Shown in pieces: positions 26,594-34,630 of a stretch of DNA of 64,000 nt. This DNA is from RGIG5472 sp051867615 (GTDB taxonomy: Bacteria; Bacillota; Clostridia; Oscillospirales; Oscillospiraceae), in assembly GCA_051867615.1 (NCBI GenBank), contig JBJDYU010000018.1:6498-70497 (forward strand). The letters run 5' to 3'. Below the pieces are notes generated by a model. It ran no database searches, was not told the origin of the DNA, and saw nothing but the letters and a program-made list of their open reading frames with translations. A program made the translations under genes and the position numbers. How positions within the stretch are numbered: the stretch's first letter is position 1; each line of letters begins with the position of its first letter.

Positions 26594-27010
26594 TCAGGCG
26601 GTAAAGGGGGTGCGCTTGGGGTAGAGGATGTTGCGCCAGTTGAGGTCGCCCCGGTCAAGGCCCAGGATCAGCAGCTCCGCCGTGGCCACGTTGGAGGCGT
26701 AAGGCACGTTGTTCTGGTCGCAGAGGCGGGAGATGTAGGAGATGTCCTCCGCCACGTTGGGGTTGTTGGGGTCGCAGAAGAACAGCACCATGTCCACCTC
26801 GTTATAGGAGATGCGGGCGCCGATCTGCTGGCTGCCGCCGTGGGCGTAGCTCAAAAAGCGGTGGATCTGCAGGCCGGTGGCTTCCGCCACCACGGCTCCG
26901 GTGGTGGCGGTGGCACAGAGGGTATGCTTGGAAAGGATGCCGGCGTACGCGGTGCAAAACTGGACCATCAGCTCTTTCTTGTTGTCGTGGGACATCAGCG
27001 CAATGTTCAT
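26594..27010 (-). CDS. mgsA: Methylglyoxal synthase
   Basis: Converts dihydroxyacetone phosphate to methylglyoxal and phosphate, a glycolytic bypass used under phosphate limitation or sugar-phosphate stress. 138 residues. Typical features: LMSHDNKKELMVQFC, LCATATTGAVVAEATG (the phosphate-binding region), LSYAHGGSQQIGARI and VLFFCDPNNPNVAEDI with the catalytic Asp. Start behind AAAGGAG. Last gene of the mscL-rsmG-minD-mgsA run, 49 bases after minD. Confidence 0.96.
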   Translation of the reverse strand: MNIALMSHDNKKELMVQFCTAYAGILSKHTLCATATTGAVVAEATGLQIHRFLSYAHGGSQQIGARISYNEVDMVLFFCDPNNPNVAEDISYISRLCDQNNVPYASNVATAELLILGLDRGDLNWRNILYPKRTPFTA

Positions 27011-27059
27011 GTGGCAGACTCCTTTCAGACTTGTTTCGTGTCGGATGTATGGCGCGCCT

Positions 27060-27803
27060 TTATTTCAGACGCATCAGGGGGACCCGCTCGCCGGTGATGC
27101 GGCGGGCGATATTGCGGTAAGCCGTGGCGGCGCAGCGGTCGCCGGTCAGGAGCAGCGGGACGCCGCGGTTCAGCGCCACGGTCATCAGCTCGTCCTCCGG
27201 CACCACGCCCAGCAGCGGCAGGCCCGCCGCGTCCATGGCGTCGTCGATGGTGGTGTGCAGGGTCTTGAGCAAGGACTTGCGCACCCGGTTCACCACCAGA
27301 TGCACCTGCCCGGTGGGAAAGCGGGAGAGCAGCGTCACGGTGTGCTGCGCGTCCCGCAGGGAGGAGGCGTCGGTGTTGGCCACCACCACCACCCGGTCGG
27401 CCCCGGCGAGGGCCAGCTCAAAGCCGAAGCCCAGGCCCGCCGGCGCGTCCGTCAGGCAGTAGTCGAACACGCTGGCCGCCGACTGCAGAAAACGCCGCAT
27501 CTGCCGTTTTGTCACGTCTTCCTCCCGCAGGTGTACCGGTGCGGTGAGGAGATAGAGGTTTTTCATCTGCGGGTGCTGCACCGCGGCGTTTTCAAAGCGG
27601 CAGCGCCCGGCGATCACGTCGGAAAAGTCCATCATGGCCCGGTCGCTGAGCCCCAAAGAGAGGTCCAGGTTCCGCAGCCCCACGTCGCAGTCGACGCAGA
27701 GCACCTTTTTCCCAAGGAGCGCCAGGGCGGAGCCCACGCCCGCCGTCAGCGAGGTCTTGCCGGTGCCTCCCTTGCCGGAGACGAAAGCGATGGTCTGTCC
27801 CAT
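27060..27803 (-). CDS. minD: MinD/ParA-family ATPase
   Basis: 247 residues from the ATG at 27803 (MGQTIAFVSGKGGTGKTSLT), behind AAAGGAG; an upstream ATG at 27827 sits before that site. Deviant Walker A KGGTGKTS with the signature Lys at the first position, switch I CDCDVGLRNLDLSLG, Walker B-like YCLTDAPAGLG. The C-terminus (IARRITGERVPLMRLK) is basic and amphipathic, as a MinD membrane anchor would be. No minC or minE is next to it, so septum-site placement is an inference; FlhG-like or other ParA functions are possible. 20 bases after rsmG. Confidence 0.75.
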   Translation of the reverse strand: MGQTIAFVSGKGGTGKTSLTAGVGSALALLGKKVLCVDCDVGLRNLDLSLGLSDRAMMDFSDVIAGRCRFENAAVQHPQMKNLYLLTAPVHLREEDVTKRQMRRFLQSAASVFDYCLTDAPAGLGFGFELALAGADRVVVVANTDASSLRDAQHTVTLLSRFPTGQVHLVVNRVRKSLLKTLHTTIDDAMDAAGLPLLGVVPEDELMTVALNRGVPLLLTGDRCAATAYRNIARRITGERVPLMRLK

Positions 27804-27823
27804 GAGGCGCTCCTTTCCGCCGC

Positions 27824-28519
27824 TCACAGCGGCTGTTTTTTGATCTTCGCGAAGGCGCGGGGATATTTCGCCGGGGTAGGGGACACCTTTTCGATGACCA
27901 CCACCCGGTGGGTCACCTCCGTGCCGGGAATGACATAGTCCTCCCGCCGGGCGACGCGGCCGCCAAGGGTGGCCACGGCCCGCTCCGCCGCGCGGAGCTC
28001 GTCGTCGGAGTCCACGCTTTTCATGGCGAGGAACTGTCCGCCCACCTTTACCAGCGGCAGGGTCAGCTCGCTCAGCACGCTCAAGTTTGCCACGGCCCGG
28101 GACACCGCCAGGTCATATTGTTCCCGCCGCTCCGCCGCGAATTCCTCCGCCCGGGCGTGGACGCAGGATACGTCCGAAAGGCCCAGCTCGGCGCAGCAGT
28201 CCCGGAGGAAATCGATCCGCTTGCCGAGACTGTCCAGCAGCGTCAGCGAGAAGTCCTCCTTCACGAGGCGCAAAGGCATACCGGGAAAGCCCGCGCCGGT
28301 GCCTACGTCCACCACGCTCTTGCGGGAGAAGTCTGCTATCCGGAGCAGGGCGAGGCTGTCCAGCAGGTGCAGCGTCGCCACGTCCTCCTCCTTCGTGATG
28401 GCGGTCAGGTTCATGACCTTGTTTTTCTCCAGCAGCAGCTCCGAAAAGCGGCGGAGCCGAGGGATGCCCTCCGTGGGAAGGCCCCAGGCGGCAAGGCCCG
28501 CCTGCAGCAGCTGTTCCAT
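27824..28519 (-). CDS. rsmG: 16S rRNA (guanine527-N7)-methyltransferase RsmG
   Basis: Methylates G527 of 16S rRNA; loss gives low-level streptomycin resistance. 231 residues from the ATG at 28519 (MEQLLQAGLAAWGLPTEGIP). SAM-binding motif VVDVGTGAGFPGMPLRL, then LTLLDSLGKRIDFLRDCC and AVSRAVANLSVLSEL are typical of the family. The start overlaps the mscL stop by one base (TGATG), so translation is coupled. In Bacillus it lies beside noc and parAB; here it is about 3 kb from parB with mscL and serS between. Confidence 0.96.
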   Translation of the reverse strand: MEQLLQAGLAAWGLPTEGIPRLRRFSELLLEKNKVMNLTAITKEEDVATLHLLDSLALLRIADFSRKSVVDVGTGAGFPGMPLRLVKEDFSLTLLDSLGKRIDFLRDCCAELGLSDVSCVHARAEEFAAERREQYDLAVSRAVANLSVLSELTLPLVKVGGQFLAMKSVDSDDELRAAERAVATLGGRVARREDYVIPGTEVTHRVVVIEKVSPTPAKYPRAFAKIKKQPL

Positions 28520-28941
28520 CACTGCCGTTCCTTCAGCAGGTCGCGGATCTCCGTCAGGAGTTTTTCCTCCGCCGAGGGGGCGGGCGGCGCGGCGGGCGCC
28601 TCCTCCTTCTTGCGGTGCAGGCGGTTGAGGCCCTTCACCATGCAGAAGACCGCGAAAGCGATGATGACGAAGTCCAGAATCGTGGCGATCAGGTTGCCGT
28701 AGTTGATGGACACGGCGGCGGCGATCTCCTCGCCGTTTTCCACCACGGCCTCCTTCAGCACCCACTTCCAGCCGCTGAAATCGACGCCGCCGGTGAGCAT
28801 GGAGACAGCGGGCATGATGATGTCGTTGACCACGGAAGTGGTGATCTTGCCGAACGCGCCGCCGATGACGACGCCGACGGCCATATCCACCACGTTGCCG
28901 CGCATGGCAAACGCCTTGAATTCAGACAAAAATTTTTTCAT
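28519..28941 (-). CDS. mscL: Large-conductance mechanosensitive channel MscL
   Basis: Pentameric membrane safety valve opened by stretch. 140 residues. TM1 with the GNVVDMAVGVVIGGAFGKIT motif, TM2 NLIATILDFVIIAFAVFCMV, and C-terminal cytoplasmic helix EEKLLTEIRDLLKERQ after an Ala/Pro linker. Stop codon overlaps the rsmG start. First gene of the mscL-rsmG-minD-mgsA run; preceded by AGGAA. Confidence 0.95.
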   Translation of the reverse strand: MKKFLSEFKAFAMRGNVVDMAVGVVIGGAFGKITTSVVNDIIMPAVSMLTGGVDFSGWKWVLKEAVVENGEEIAAAVSINYGNLIATILDFVIIAFAVFCMVKGLNRLHRKKEEAPAAPPAPSAEEKLLTEIRDLLKERQ

Positions 28942-29019
28942 ATCGTATAATTCCTATAAAATATTACAATTAGTATTCGGGTTTCGGCCTGTTTTTGCTC
29001 CCCGCTAAGGGGTGGAGGT

Positions 29020-30324
29020 TCAGTCCTTGGGGATCAGGACGGCCTTGCCGCCCATGTAGGGCTGCAGCACCTCGGGGATGGTCACGCTGCCGTCAGCCTG
29101 CAGGTGGTTCTCCAAAAAGGCGATGAGCATACGGGGCGGAGCCACCACGGTGTTGTTCAGGGTGTGGGGCAGGTACATCCTGCCGTCCTCGCCCTTGACG
29201 CGCATCTTGAGCCGCCGCGCCTGGGCGTCGCCCAGATTGGAGCAGGAGCAGACCTCGAAATACTTCTGCTGCCGGGGGCTCCAGGCCTCGATGTCGCAGC
29301 TCTTGACCTTCAGGTCCGCCAGGTCGCCGGAGCAGCACTCCAGCTGCCGCACGGGGATCTCCAGAGAGCGGAACAGCTCCACGCTCCAGCGCCACATCTT
29401 CTCATACCAGTCCATGGAGTCCTCGGGCTTGCAGACCACGATCATCTCCTGCTTTTCAAACTGGTGGATGCGGTACACGCCGCGCTCCTCGATGCCGTGG
29501 GAGCCTTTCTCCTTGCGGAAGCAGGGGGAGTAGGAGGTCAGGGTCTGGGGCAGCTTGCTCTCGGGGATGATCTGGTCGATGAAGCGGCCGATCATGGAAT
29601 GCTCGCTGGTGCCGATGAGATACAGGTCCTCGCCCTCGATCTTGTACATCATGGCGTCCATGTCGGTCTGGCTCATGACGCCCTCCACCACGTTGCCGTG
29701 GATCATGAAGGGAGGGATGCAGTAGGTGAAGCCCTTGCCGATCATGAAATCCCGGGCGTAGGCCAGCACCGCCTCGTGGAGCCGCGCGATATCGCCCAGC
29801 AGGTAGTAAAAGCCGCTGCCGGAGACGCGGCCCGCCGCGTCCATGTCCACGCCGTCAAAACGCTCCATGATCTCGGTGTGGTAGGGGATGGGGAAGTCGG
29901 GGACCACAGGCTCCCCGAAGCGCTCCACCTCCACGTTGGCGCTGTCATCCGGGCCGATGGGCACGGAGGGGTCGATGATGTTGGGGATGAGCAGCATACG
30001 GCGGCGAAGCTCGGCGGCGTACTGGTCCTCCAGCACCTCCAGCTCCGCCAGACGCTCGGCGTTGGCCTTGACCTGGGCCTTCACGGCCTCGGCCTCCTGC
30101 AGCTTGGAGGGGTCCTTCTTGGCCTGGCCCATGAGCTGGCCCACCTGCTTGCTCAGCGTGTTGCGGGAAGCCCGCAGGTCGCTGGCCTCCTGAATGGCGG
30201 CACGGTGCTTCTTATCCAGGTCCAGCACCTCGTCCACCAGAGGGAGCTTGGCCTCCTGGAATTTCTTGCGGATGTTTTCCCGGACTTCTTCCGGGTGGTC
30301 GCGCAGAAACTTGATGTCGATCAT
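29020..30324 (-). CDS. serS: Seryl-tRNA synthetase
   Basis: Class II synthetase, 434 residues. N-terminal antiparallel coiled coil (about 27-110), motif 2 FRKEKGSHGIEERGVYRIHQFEKQE, motif 3 NNTVVAPPRMLIAFLEN. Starts MIDIKFLRDHPEEVRENIRK behind AGAGGT. The upstream 56-base gap to the membrane coiled-coil gene contains an exact parS site but no T-box. Confidence 0.97.
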   Translation of the reverse strand: MIDIKFLRDHPEEVRENIRKKFQEAKLPLVDEVLDLDKKHRAAIQEASDLRASRNTLSKQVGQLMGQAKKDPSKLQEAEAVKAQVKANAERLAELEVLEDQYAAELRRRMLLIPNIIDPSVPIGPDDSANVEVERFGEPVVPDFPIPYHTEIMERFDGVDMDAAGRVSGSGFYYLLGDIARLHEAVLAYARDFMIGKGFTYCIPPFMIHGNVVEGVMSQTDMDAMMYKIEGEDLYLIGTSEHSMIGRFIDQIIPESKLPQTLTSYSPCFRKEKGSHGIEERGVYRIHQFEKQEMIVVCKPEDSMDWYEKMWRWSVELFRSLEIPVRQLECCSGDLADLKVKSCDIEAWSPRQQKYFEVCSCSNLGDAQARRLKMRVKGEDGRMYLPHTLNNTVVAPPRMLIAFLENHLQADGSVTIPEVLQPYMGGKAVLIPKD

Positions 30325-30359
30325 AATCTGATACCTCTTTTGATGAGATGGATAGAAAT

Positions 30360-30375
30360 TGTTTCACGTGAAACA
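30360..30375. promoter_or_regulatory. parS: parS partition site 1
   Basis: Exact match to the Firmicutes parS consensus TGTTTCACGTGAAACA, a 16-base palindrome bound by ParB (Spo0J). It sits between serS and the gene downstream of parB, 6 bases before that gene's stop. Confidence 0.97.
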
Positions 30376-30380
30376 GCGGC

Positions 30381-30815
30381 TCAGTCCTGCTCCGCCTGTT
30401 CCTCCTGCGCCTCCATCAGCTGCCGCTGCAGGGAGTAGACCTCCTGCTGCAGCTCGAAGATGGTCTGGCGCTGCTCGGTGACCTCGTCCTCCAGCGACAG
30501 AATGCGCTGGTTCAGCTCGGCGTTGCGTTCCTCCGCCTCCTGCAGCAGCTGCATGGAGTTCACGTTCTCCCGCAGCTCGCCCATGACCTGGAGGTTACTG
30601 CGGTGGCTCATGAAAAAGGAAAGGCTCATCAGCAGCAGCGCCACGGCGAACAGGGCGATGAGGTAGATATAGACGGGCTTTTGCGGCCTGCCGCTGCGGG
30701 TGATCACGGTCTTGGACTTCTCCGCTTTGGGGGCTTCGGCTTGCGTTGCTTCATTTCCGGACGCTTCGCCCGCGGCTTCGCCGCAGGCGGCGTCCAGCTT
30801 CTTTTCTTCGCTCAT
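30381..30815 (-). CDS. Membrane-anchored coiled-coil protein translationally coupled to parB
   Basis: 144 residues, no recognised family. An acidic Ala/Glu-rich cytoplasmic start (1-35), a basic patch, one membrane helix (about 48-70, YIYLIALFAVALLLMSLSFF), then an outside coiled coil (about 76-140) rich in Glu, Gln and Leu. This topology is that of FtsL/FtsB/DivIC-type bitopic proteins, but I see no sequence evidence for membership. Its ATG overlaps the parB stop (ATGA), so it is made together with ParB. It may link the partition complex or nucleoid to the membrane; that is an inference from position alone. Confidence 0.7.
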   Translation of the reverse strand: MSEEKKLDAACGEAAGEASGNEATQAEAPKAEKSKTVITRSGRPQKPVYIYLIALFAVALLLMSLSFFMSHRSNLQVMGELRENVNSMQLLQEAEERNAELNQRILSLEDEVTEQRQTIFELQQEVYSLQRQLMEAQEEQAEQD

Positions 30816-31702
30816 TGTTGGGTTCCTCCGGTCTTGCGGCGCAGTTCATGCAGGGCCTCCAGCAGGTCATTGAGGTCGTCCACGCCGTAATACTCGATCT
30901 CAAGCCGCCCCTTGCGGCGGCCGGAGACGATGCGGCAGCCCCGGCCCAGATGCTCCGCCAGCTCCCGGGCGGCGGCTTCGGTGTAGTTTACGGAAAGCGG
31001 GTCCGCCGCTTTTTCGGCCTTCTGCTGCTTTTGCGCCAGCAGCTTTTTTACAAGGGCCTCCGTCTGCCGGACGCTGAGGCCGCTTTCCACCACGGTGCGG
31101 GCGGTCTTTTCCTGCAGGGCAGGGGAGAGGGGGAGCAGCGTCCGGGCGTGTCCGCCGGAGAGCGTGCCGTCCTCCACCAGCTTGCGCACGGCGGGCGCGA
31201 GCTGCAGCAGACGCATACAGTTGGCCACGGCGCTGCGGCTCTTGCCCACGCGGCCGGCGGCCTCCTCCTGGGTCAGGCCGTATTTCTCCATCAGGGCGCG
31301 GTAGCCCTCGGCCTCCTCCATAGGATTCAGGTCCTCCCGCTGCAGGTTCTCGATCATGGCCAGCTCCATGGCCTTGCGGTCATCCGCCTCGATGATCATG
31401 GCGGGCACTTCGCTGAGCCCCGCCAGACGGGCAGCGCGCCAGCGGCGCTCGCCGGCGATGATCTGATAGTAGCCGCTGGCGAGACGGCGGACGGTGATGG
31501 GCTGGATGACGCCGTGCTGGCGGATGGAATCCGCGAGGTCCGCCAGCGCCTCCTCGTCAAAGCGCTTCCGGGGCTGGGAAGCGCAGGTCTCGATCTGGGA
31601 GATGGGGAGGGAGAGGGCGCGTTCCTCGCTTCGGCTCTCCAGCGCCGCGTCGCCCAGCAGCGCCCCGAGACCGCGTCCCAGACCCTTTGCCTGATTTGCC
31701 AT
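30812..31702 (-). CDS. parB: Chromosome partition protein ParB (Spo0J)
   Basis: CTP-dependent DNA clamp that loads at parS and recruits SMC. 296 residues. N-terminal KGLGRGLGALLGD motif that stimulates ParA, CTP-binding domain with GERRWRAARLAG, helix-turn-helix region (GRVGKSRSAVANCMRLL, LPLSPALQEKTARTV), and C-terminal dimer domain ending YGVDDLNDLLEALHEL. Start behind AAGGAGG, 16 bases after parA. The two parS sites bracket its operon. A paralogue (Noc) lies at 49.7-50.6 kb. Confidence 0.96.
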   Translation of the reverse strand: MANQAKGLGRGLGALLGDAALESRSEERALSLPISQIETCASQPRKRFDEEALADLADSIRQHGVIQPITVRRLASGYYQIIAGERRWRAARLAGLSEVPAMIIEADDRKAMELAMIENLQREDLNPMEEAEGYRALMEKYGLTQEEAAGRVGKSRSAVANCMRLLQLAPAVRKLVEDGTLSGGHARTLLPLSPALQEKTARTVVESGLSVRQTEALVKKLLAQKQQKAEKAADPLSVNYTEAAARELAEHLGRGCRIVSGRRKGRLEIEYYGVDDLNDLLEALHELRRKTGGTQQ

Positions 31703-31718
31703 AGTTCGGTGTTCCTCC

Positions 31719-32483
31719 TTACTCCCGCGGCTCGTTCATGCGCAGGAATTCCTCCGCCAGCAGGGAATACGCTTCCGCGCCCCGGGAGGAGCGGTCGTAG
31801 GCCGTGACGGGCTTGCCGTGGCTGGGAGCCTCGGACAGCCGCACGTTCCGGGGGATGACGGTGGCGTATACCTTGCCGGGGAAATAGCGCTTCACTTCCT
31901 CCGCCACCTGCAGCGCCAGATTGGTGCGGCTGTCGAACATGGTCAGCAGCACGCCCTCCAGCGTCAGGGCGGGATTCAGGGAGCGGCGCACGATGCGGAT
32001 GGTGTTCATAAGGTCGCTGAGCCCCTCGAGAGCGAAATACTCGCCCTGCACCGGCACCAGCACGCTGTCCGCCGCGCAGAGGGCGTTGAGGGTCAGCAGC
32101 TCCAGCGAAGGGGGGCAGTCGATGAAAATGTAGTCATAGTTCGGCGCGAGAGGGGAGAGAGCCTGCTTCAGCAGGAATTCCCGGCCCTCCCGGTCGATCA
32201 TTTCGATGCCCGCGCCGGCCAGAGCCTTGGAGCTGGGCAGCACGTCGCCATAGCGGGTGGAGACCACGGACTTCTCCGGCGGCGTGCCGTTGATGACCAC
32301 GTCATAGACACCGAGAGAGGTGGTCTTGTCCACGCCCATGCCGGAGGTGGCGTTGGCCTGGGGGTCAAAGTCGCAGAGCAGCACGCGCCTGCCCTTTTCC
32401 CGCAGGGCGGCCGCCAGATTCACGCAGGTGGTGGTCTTGCCTACGCCGCCCTTCTGATTCACAATCGCAATGGTCTTTGCCAC
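31719..32483 (-). CDS. parA: Chromosome partition ATPase ParA (Soj)
   Basis: ParA-family ATPase that moves ParB-bound origins and, in Bacillus, regulates DnaA. 254 residues from the GTG at 32483 (VAKTIAIVNQKGGVGKTTTC), with GGAAGGA 9 bases upstream; an ATG in an upstream reading gives a non-family extension. Deviant Walker A KGGVGKTT at residues 11-18, switch DFDPQANATSGMG, Walker B YIFIDCPPSLELLTL. 16 bases before parB. The promoter lies at 32556-32583. Confidence 0.95.
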   Translation of the reverse strand: MAKTIAIVNQKGGVGKTTTCVNLAAALREKGRRVLLCDFDPQANATSGMGVDKTTSLGVYDVVINGTPPEKSVVSTRYGDVLPSSKALAGAGIEMIDREGREFLLKQALSPLAPNYDYIFIDCPPSLELLTLNALCAADSVLVPVQGEYFALEGLSDLMNTIRIVRRSLNPALTLEGVLLTMFDSRTNLALQVAEEVKRYFPGKVYATVIPRNVRLSEAPSHGKPVTAYDRSSRGAEAYSLLAEEFLRMNEPRE

Positions 32484-32555
32484 AACAGCACTTCCTTCCG
32501 CGGGAAAGCGGCCGGAAGCTGGCCCTCTTTCCGATAAATGCCCATGATAAGAATA

Positions 32556-32583
32556 AGTATAACACAAACGCGGGACTTTTCAA
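32556..32583 (-). promoter_or_regulatory. Putative parAB promoter
   Basis: Minus strand: TTGAAA (32578-32583), 16-base spacer, TATACT (32556-32561). It lies about 70 bases from the parA start and the parS2 site is just upstream. Confidence 0.65.
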
Positions 32584-32622
32584 GAAAAAAGCGAAAACTC
32601 CGGAAAAAAGTCCGCAAAAAGC

Positions 32623-32652
32623 AGCGCGCCCGCCCGAACGGGCGGACGCGCT
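32623..32652 (-). terminator. Terminator of the GH13 amylase gene
   Basis: AGCGCGCCCGCCC (32623-32635) pairs with GGGCGGACGCGCT (32640-32652), loop GAAC. On the minus strand it is followed by T-rich sequence (GCTTTTTGCGG). It is directly adjacent to parS2. Confidence 0.75.
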
Positions 32653-32667
32653 GTTTCACGTGAAACA
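32652..32667. promoter_or_regulatory. parS: parS partition site 2
   Basis: Second exact copy of TGTTTCACGTGAAACA, about 170 bases before the parA start and 45 bases downstream of the amylase stop codon. With site 1 it brackets the parA-parB-coiled-coil operon. Confidence 0.97.
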
Positions 32668-32712
32668 TTCACTGCGTTTTCCGCGGGGGGCGGAGCAGTC
32701 CCCCGGCCCGCG

Positions 32713-34617
32713 TCAGATGAGCAGCAGCCCGGAGAGGGGCGGCAGCGTCAGCTTTAGCTCGCCGCCGTCCGCGAAGAAGCGCTGGCCCTCCAGCGCGTCC
32801 CGGGCCAAAGCACGGTCCCAGGGGAGGGACAGGGTCAGGGGCGTGTCTCCGGCGTTCAGCACCAGCAGGCTGGTCTCGCCGCCGAAGCTGCGGGAGAAGG
32901 CCAGACCGTGGCCCTGGGCATATAAGTAGCGGATGTCGCCCTTCTGCAAGGAGACGCGTCCGGCGCGCAGCGCGCCCAGCGCCCGGTGGAAGCGAAGCAG
33001 CGACGCGTCCTCCTTGCCCCAGGGATAGGTGCCGCGGTTGAAGGGGTCCTCCAGCCCCTCCATGCCGGCCTCGTCGCCGTAGTACAGCAGCGGCGAGCCG
33101 GGGAAGCAGTACAGCAGCAGCGCGCCCAACGCCAGCCGCCGCTCTGCCAGCGTCCGCTGGGCGGGAGAGAGGCGGAAAACGCAGCGCTCCGCCTTGTCCC
33201 GGGGCAGCTCCTCCTCCGCGGCCCCCAGCAGCGTCAGCATACGGGGCGTGTCGTGGGTGGAGAGAAAGTTCATGGCGGCGTAGAACGCGTCGGGCGGATA
33301 GTTCTCCCGCAGGGTCTCCATGGCCTCGTAAAAGGCAGCCGCGTCTCCGCCCCGGAGATAGTCCAGCGCCGCGCGGCGGAAGGGATAGTTCATCAGCCCG
33401 TGCAGCTCATCGCCCAGCAGGTAGCGCCGCCGCTCCCCGTAGGCCACCTTGTTGCTGCCGTCCTCCCAGACCTCGCCCATCAGGAAAGCGTCGGGCTTTT
33501 CCTCCTCCATGACGGTGCGGATGGTGCGGATGAATTCATCCGGCAGCTCATCCGCCACGTCCAGCCGCCAGGCGGACGCGCCCGCGCGCAGCCAGCGCCG
33601 CACCACGGAGTCCTGTCCCGTCACGATGAAGTCAAGATAGGAGGGGCAAAGCTCGTTCACCGCCGGGAGGGTGAAAATACCCCACCAGCTTTCGTACTCC
33701 TTGGGCCAGCGGGTGAAGCGGTACCAGGGATAGTAGGGGGAGTCCTGAGACTGAGTGGCGCCCGGCTCCGGAAAATAGCCGGAGGCGTTGAAGTAGCGGC
33801 TGTCATGGCCGCTGTGGTTGAACACGCCGTCGATCATCACCCGGATGCCCAGCTTCGCCGCCTCGGCGCAGAGGGTGCGGAAGTCCTCCTCGTCTCCCAG
33901 CATGGGGTCGATGCGGAGGTAGTCGGCGGTGTTGTAACGGTGGTTGGAGCTGGACTCGAAAATGGGGCAGAGGTAGATCGTCCGGACGGAGAGGGAGGCG
34001 AGATAGGGCAGCTTCTCCGTGATGCCCCTGAGGTCGCCGCCGAAGAAGTCGTAGCACCACTGCGGCTCCTCCTGGCGGGACTGGTAGTCCAGCGGCTCCT
34101 CCCAGTCCATATGCACCTTCCGCGCGCCGATCATTTCGGAGGCGTCGGGAATGTGGGAGCGGCAGAAACGGTCTGGGAAAATCTGGTAAGATACACCCTG
34201 CCCGAACCATTGGGGCGTCTCGTTTTTCCGGTAGACCGTCAGCTGAAAAGGCTCCACCTCGCGCTCCTGCACGAAGCCCTGCCGGTCAAATAGCCGCGCA
34301 CCCTGCTTTCCCTCCAGCCGGAAATGGTACCAGAGCAGCTCCGGCGCATCCGGGACGGTCAGGGTCAGGCGGAACAGCGCGCAGCCGTCCTCACGGCCCA
34401 CAGAGGCCATGGGCAGCTCCTGCTCCTCGCCGGAAAACTCATGGCGCAGCAGCAAAAAGGCGCGCCGCACCCCCTCCCGCAGGGGCGGGCGGAGGGTGAA
34501 ACAGACCTCCGTCTGCAGCGGCGCCGCGCCGAAGGGGGACTTGCAGCGGCTGTCGCGGGGGTCGAATATGGGATGAAACGACGGCAGTGCGCCGCTTTGG
34601 ACAGGATCATGGGACAT
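32713..34617 (-). CDS. Alpha-amylase family glycosidase (GH13, neopullulanase/cyclomaltodextrinase-like)
   Basis: 634 residues from the ATG at 34617, which follows GAGGAGGAG. The longer frame upstream runs into the neighbouring gene. N-terminal beta-sandwich (about 1-130, CBM34-like), then a TIM barrel with DGVFNHSGHDSRYFN (region I), GASAWRLDVADE (nucleophile Asp), GEVWEDGSN (acid/base Glu) and NFLSTHDTPRML (third Asp). No signal peptide, so cytoplasmic breakdown of maltodextrin or similar oligosaccharides is likely. The location between parA and wall genes is unusual; not co-regulated with them as far as seen. Confidence 0.9.
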   Translation of the reverse strand: MSHDPVQSGALPSFHPIFDPRDSRCKSPFGAAPLQTEVCFTLRPPLREGVRRAFLLLRHEFSGEEQELPMASVGREDGCALFRLTLTVPDAPELLWYHFRLEGKQGARLFDRQGFVQEREVEPFQLTVYRKNETPQWFGQGVSYQIFPDRFCRSHIPDASEMIGARKVHMDWEEPLDYQSRQEEPQWCYDFFGGDLRGITEKLPYLASLSVRTIYLCPIFESSSNHRYNTADYLRIDPMLGDEEDFRTLCAEAAKLGIRVMIDGVFNHSGHDSRYFNASGYFPEPGATQSQDSPYYPWYRFTRWPKEYESWWGIFTLPAVNELCPSYLDFIVTGQDSVVRRWLRAGASAWRLDVADELPDEFIRTIRTVMEEEKPDAFLMGEVWEDGSNKVAYGERRRYLLGDELHGLMNYPFRRAALDYLRGGDAAAFYEAMETLRENYPPDAFYAAMNFLSTHDTPRMLTLLGAAEEELPRDKAERCVFRLSPAQRTLAERRLALGALLLYCFPGSPLLYYGDEAGMEGLEDPFNRGTYPWGKEDASLLRFHRALGALRAGRVSLQKGDIRYLYAQGHGLAFSRSFGGETSLLVLNAGDTPLTLSLPWDRALARDALEGQRFFADGGELKLTLPPLSGLLLI

Positions 34618-34630
34618 AGGCGGCTCCTCC

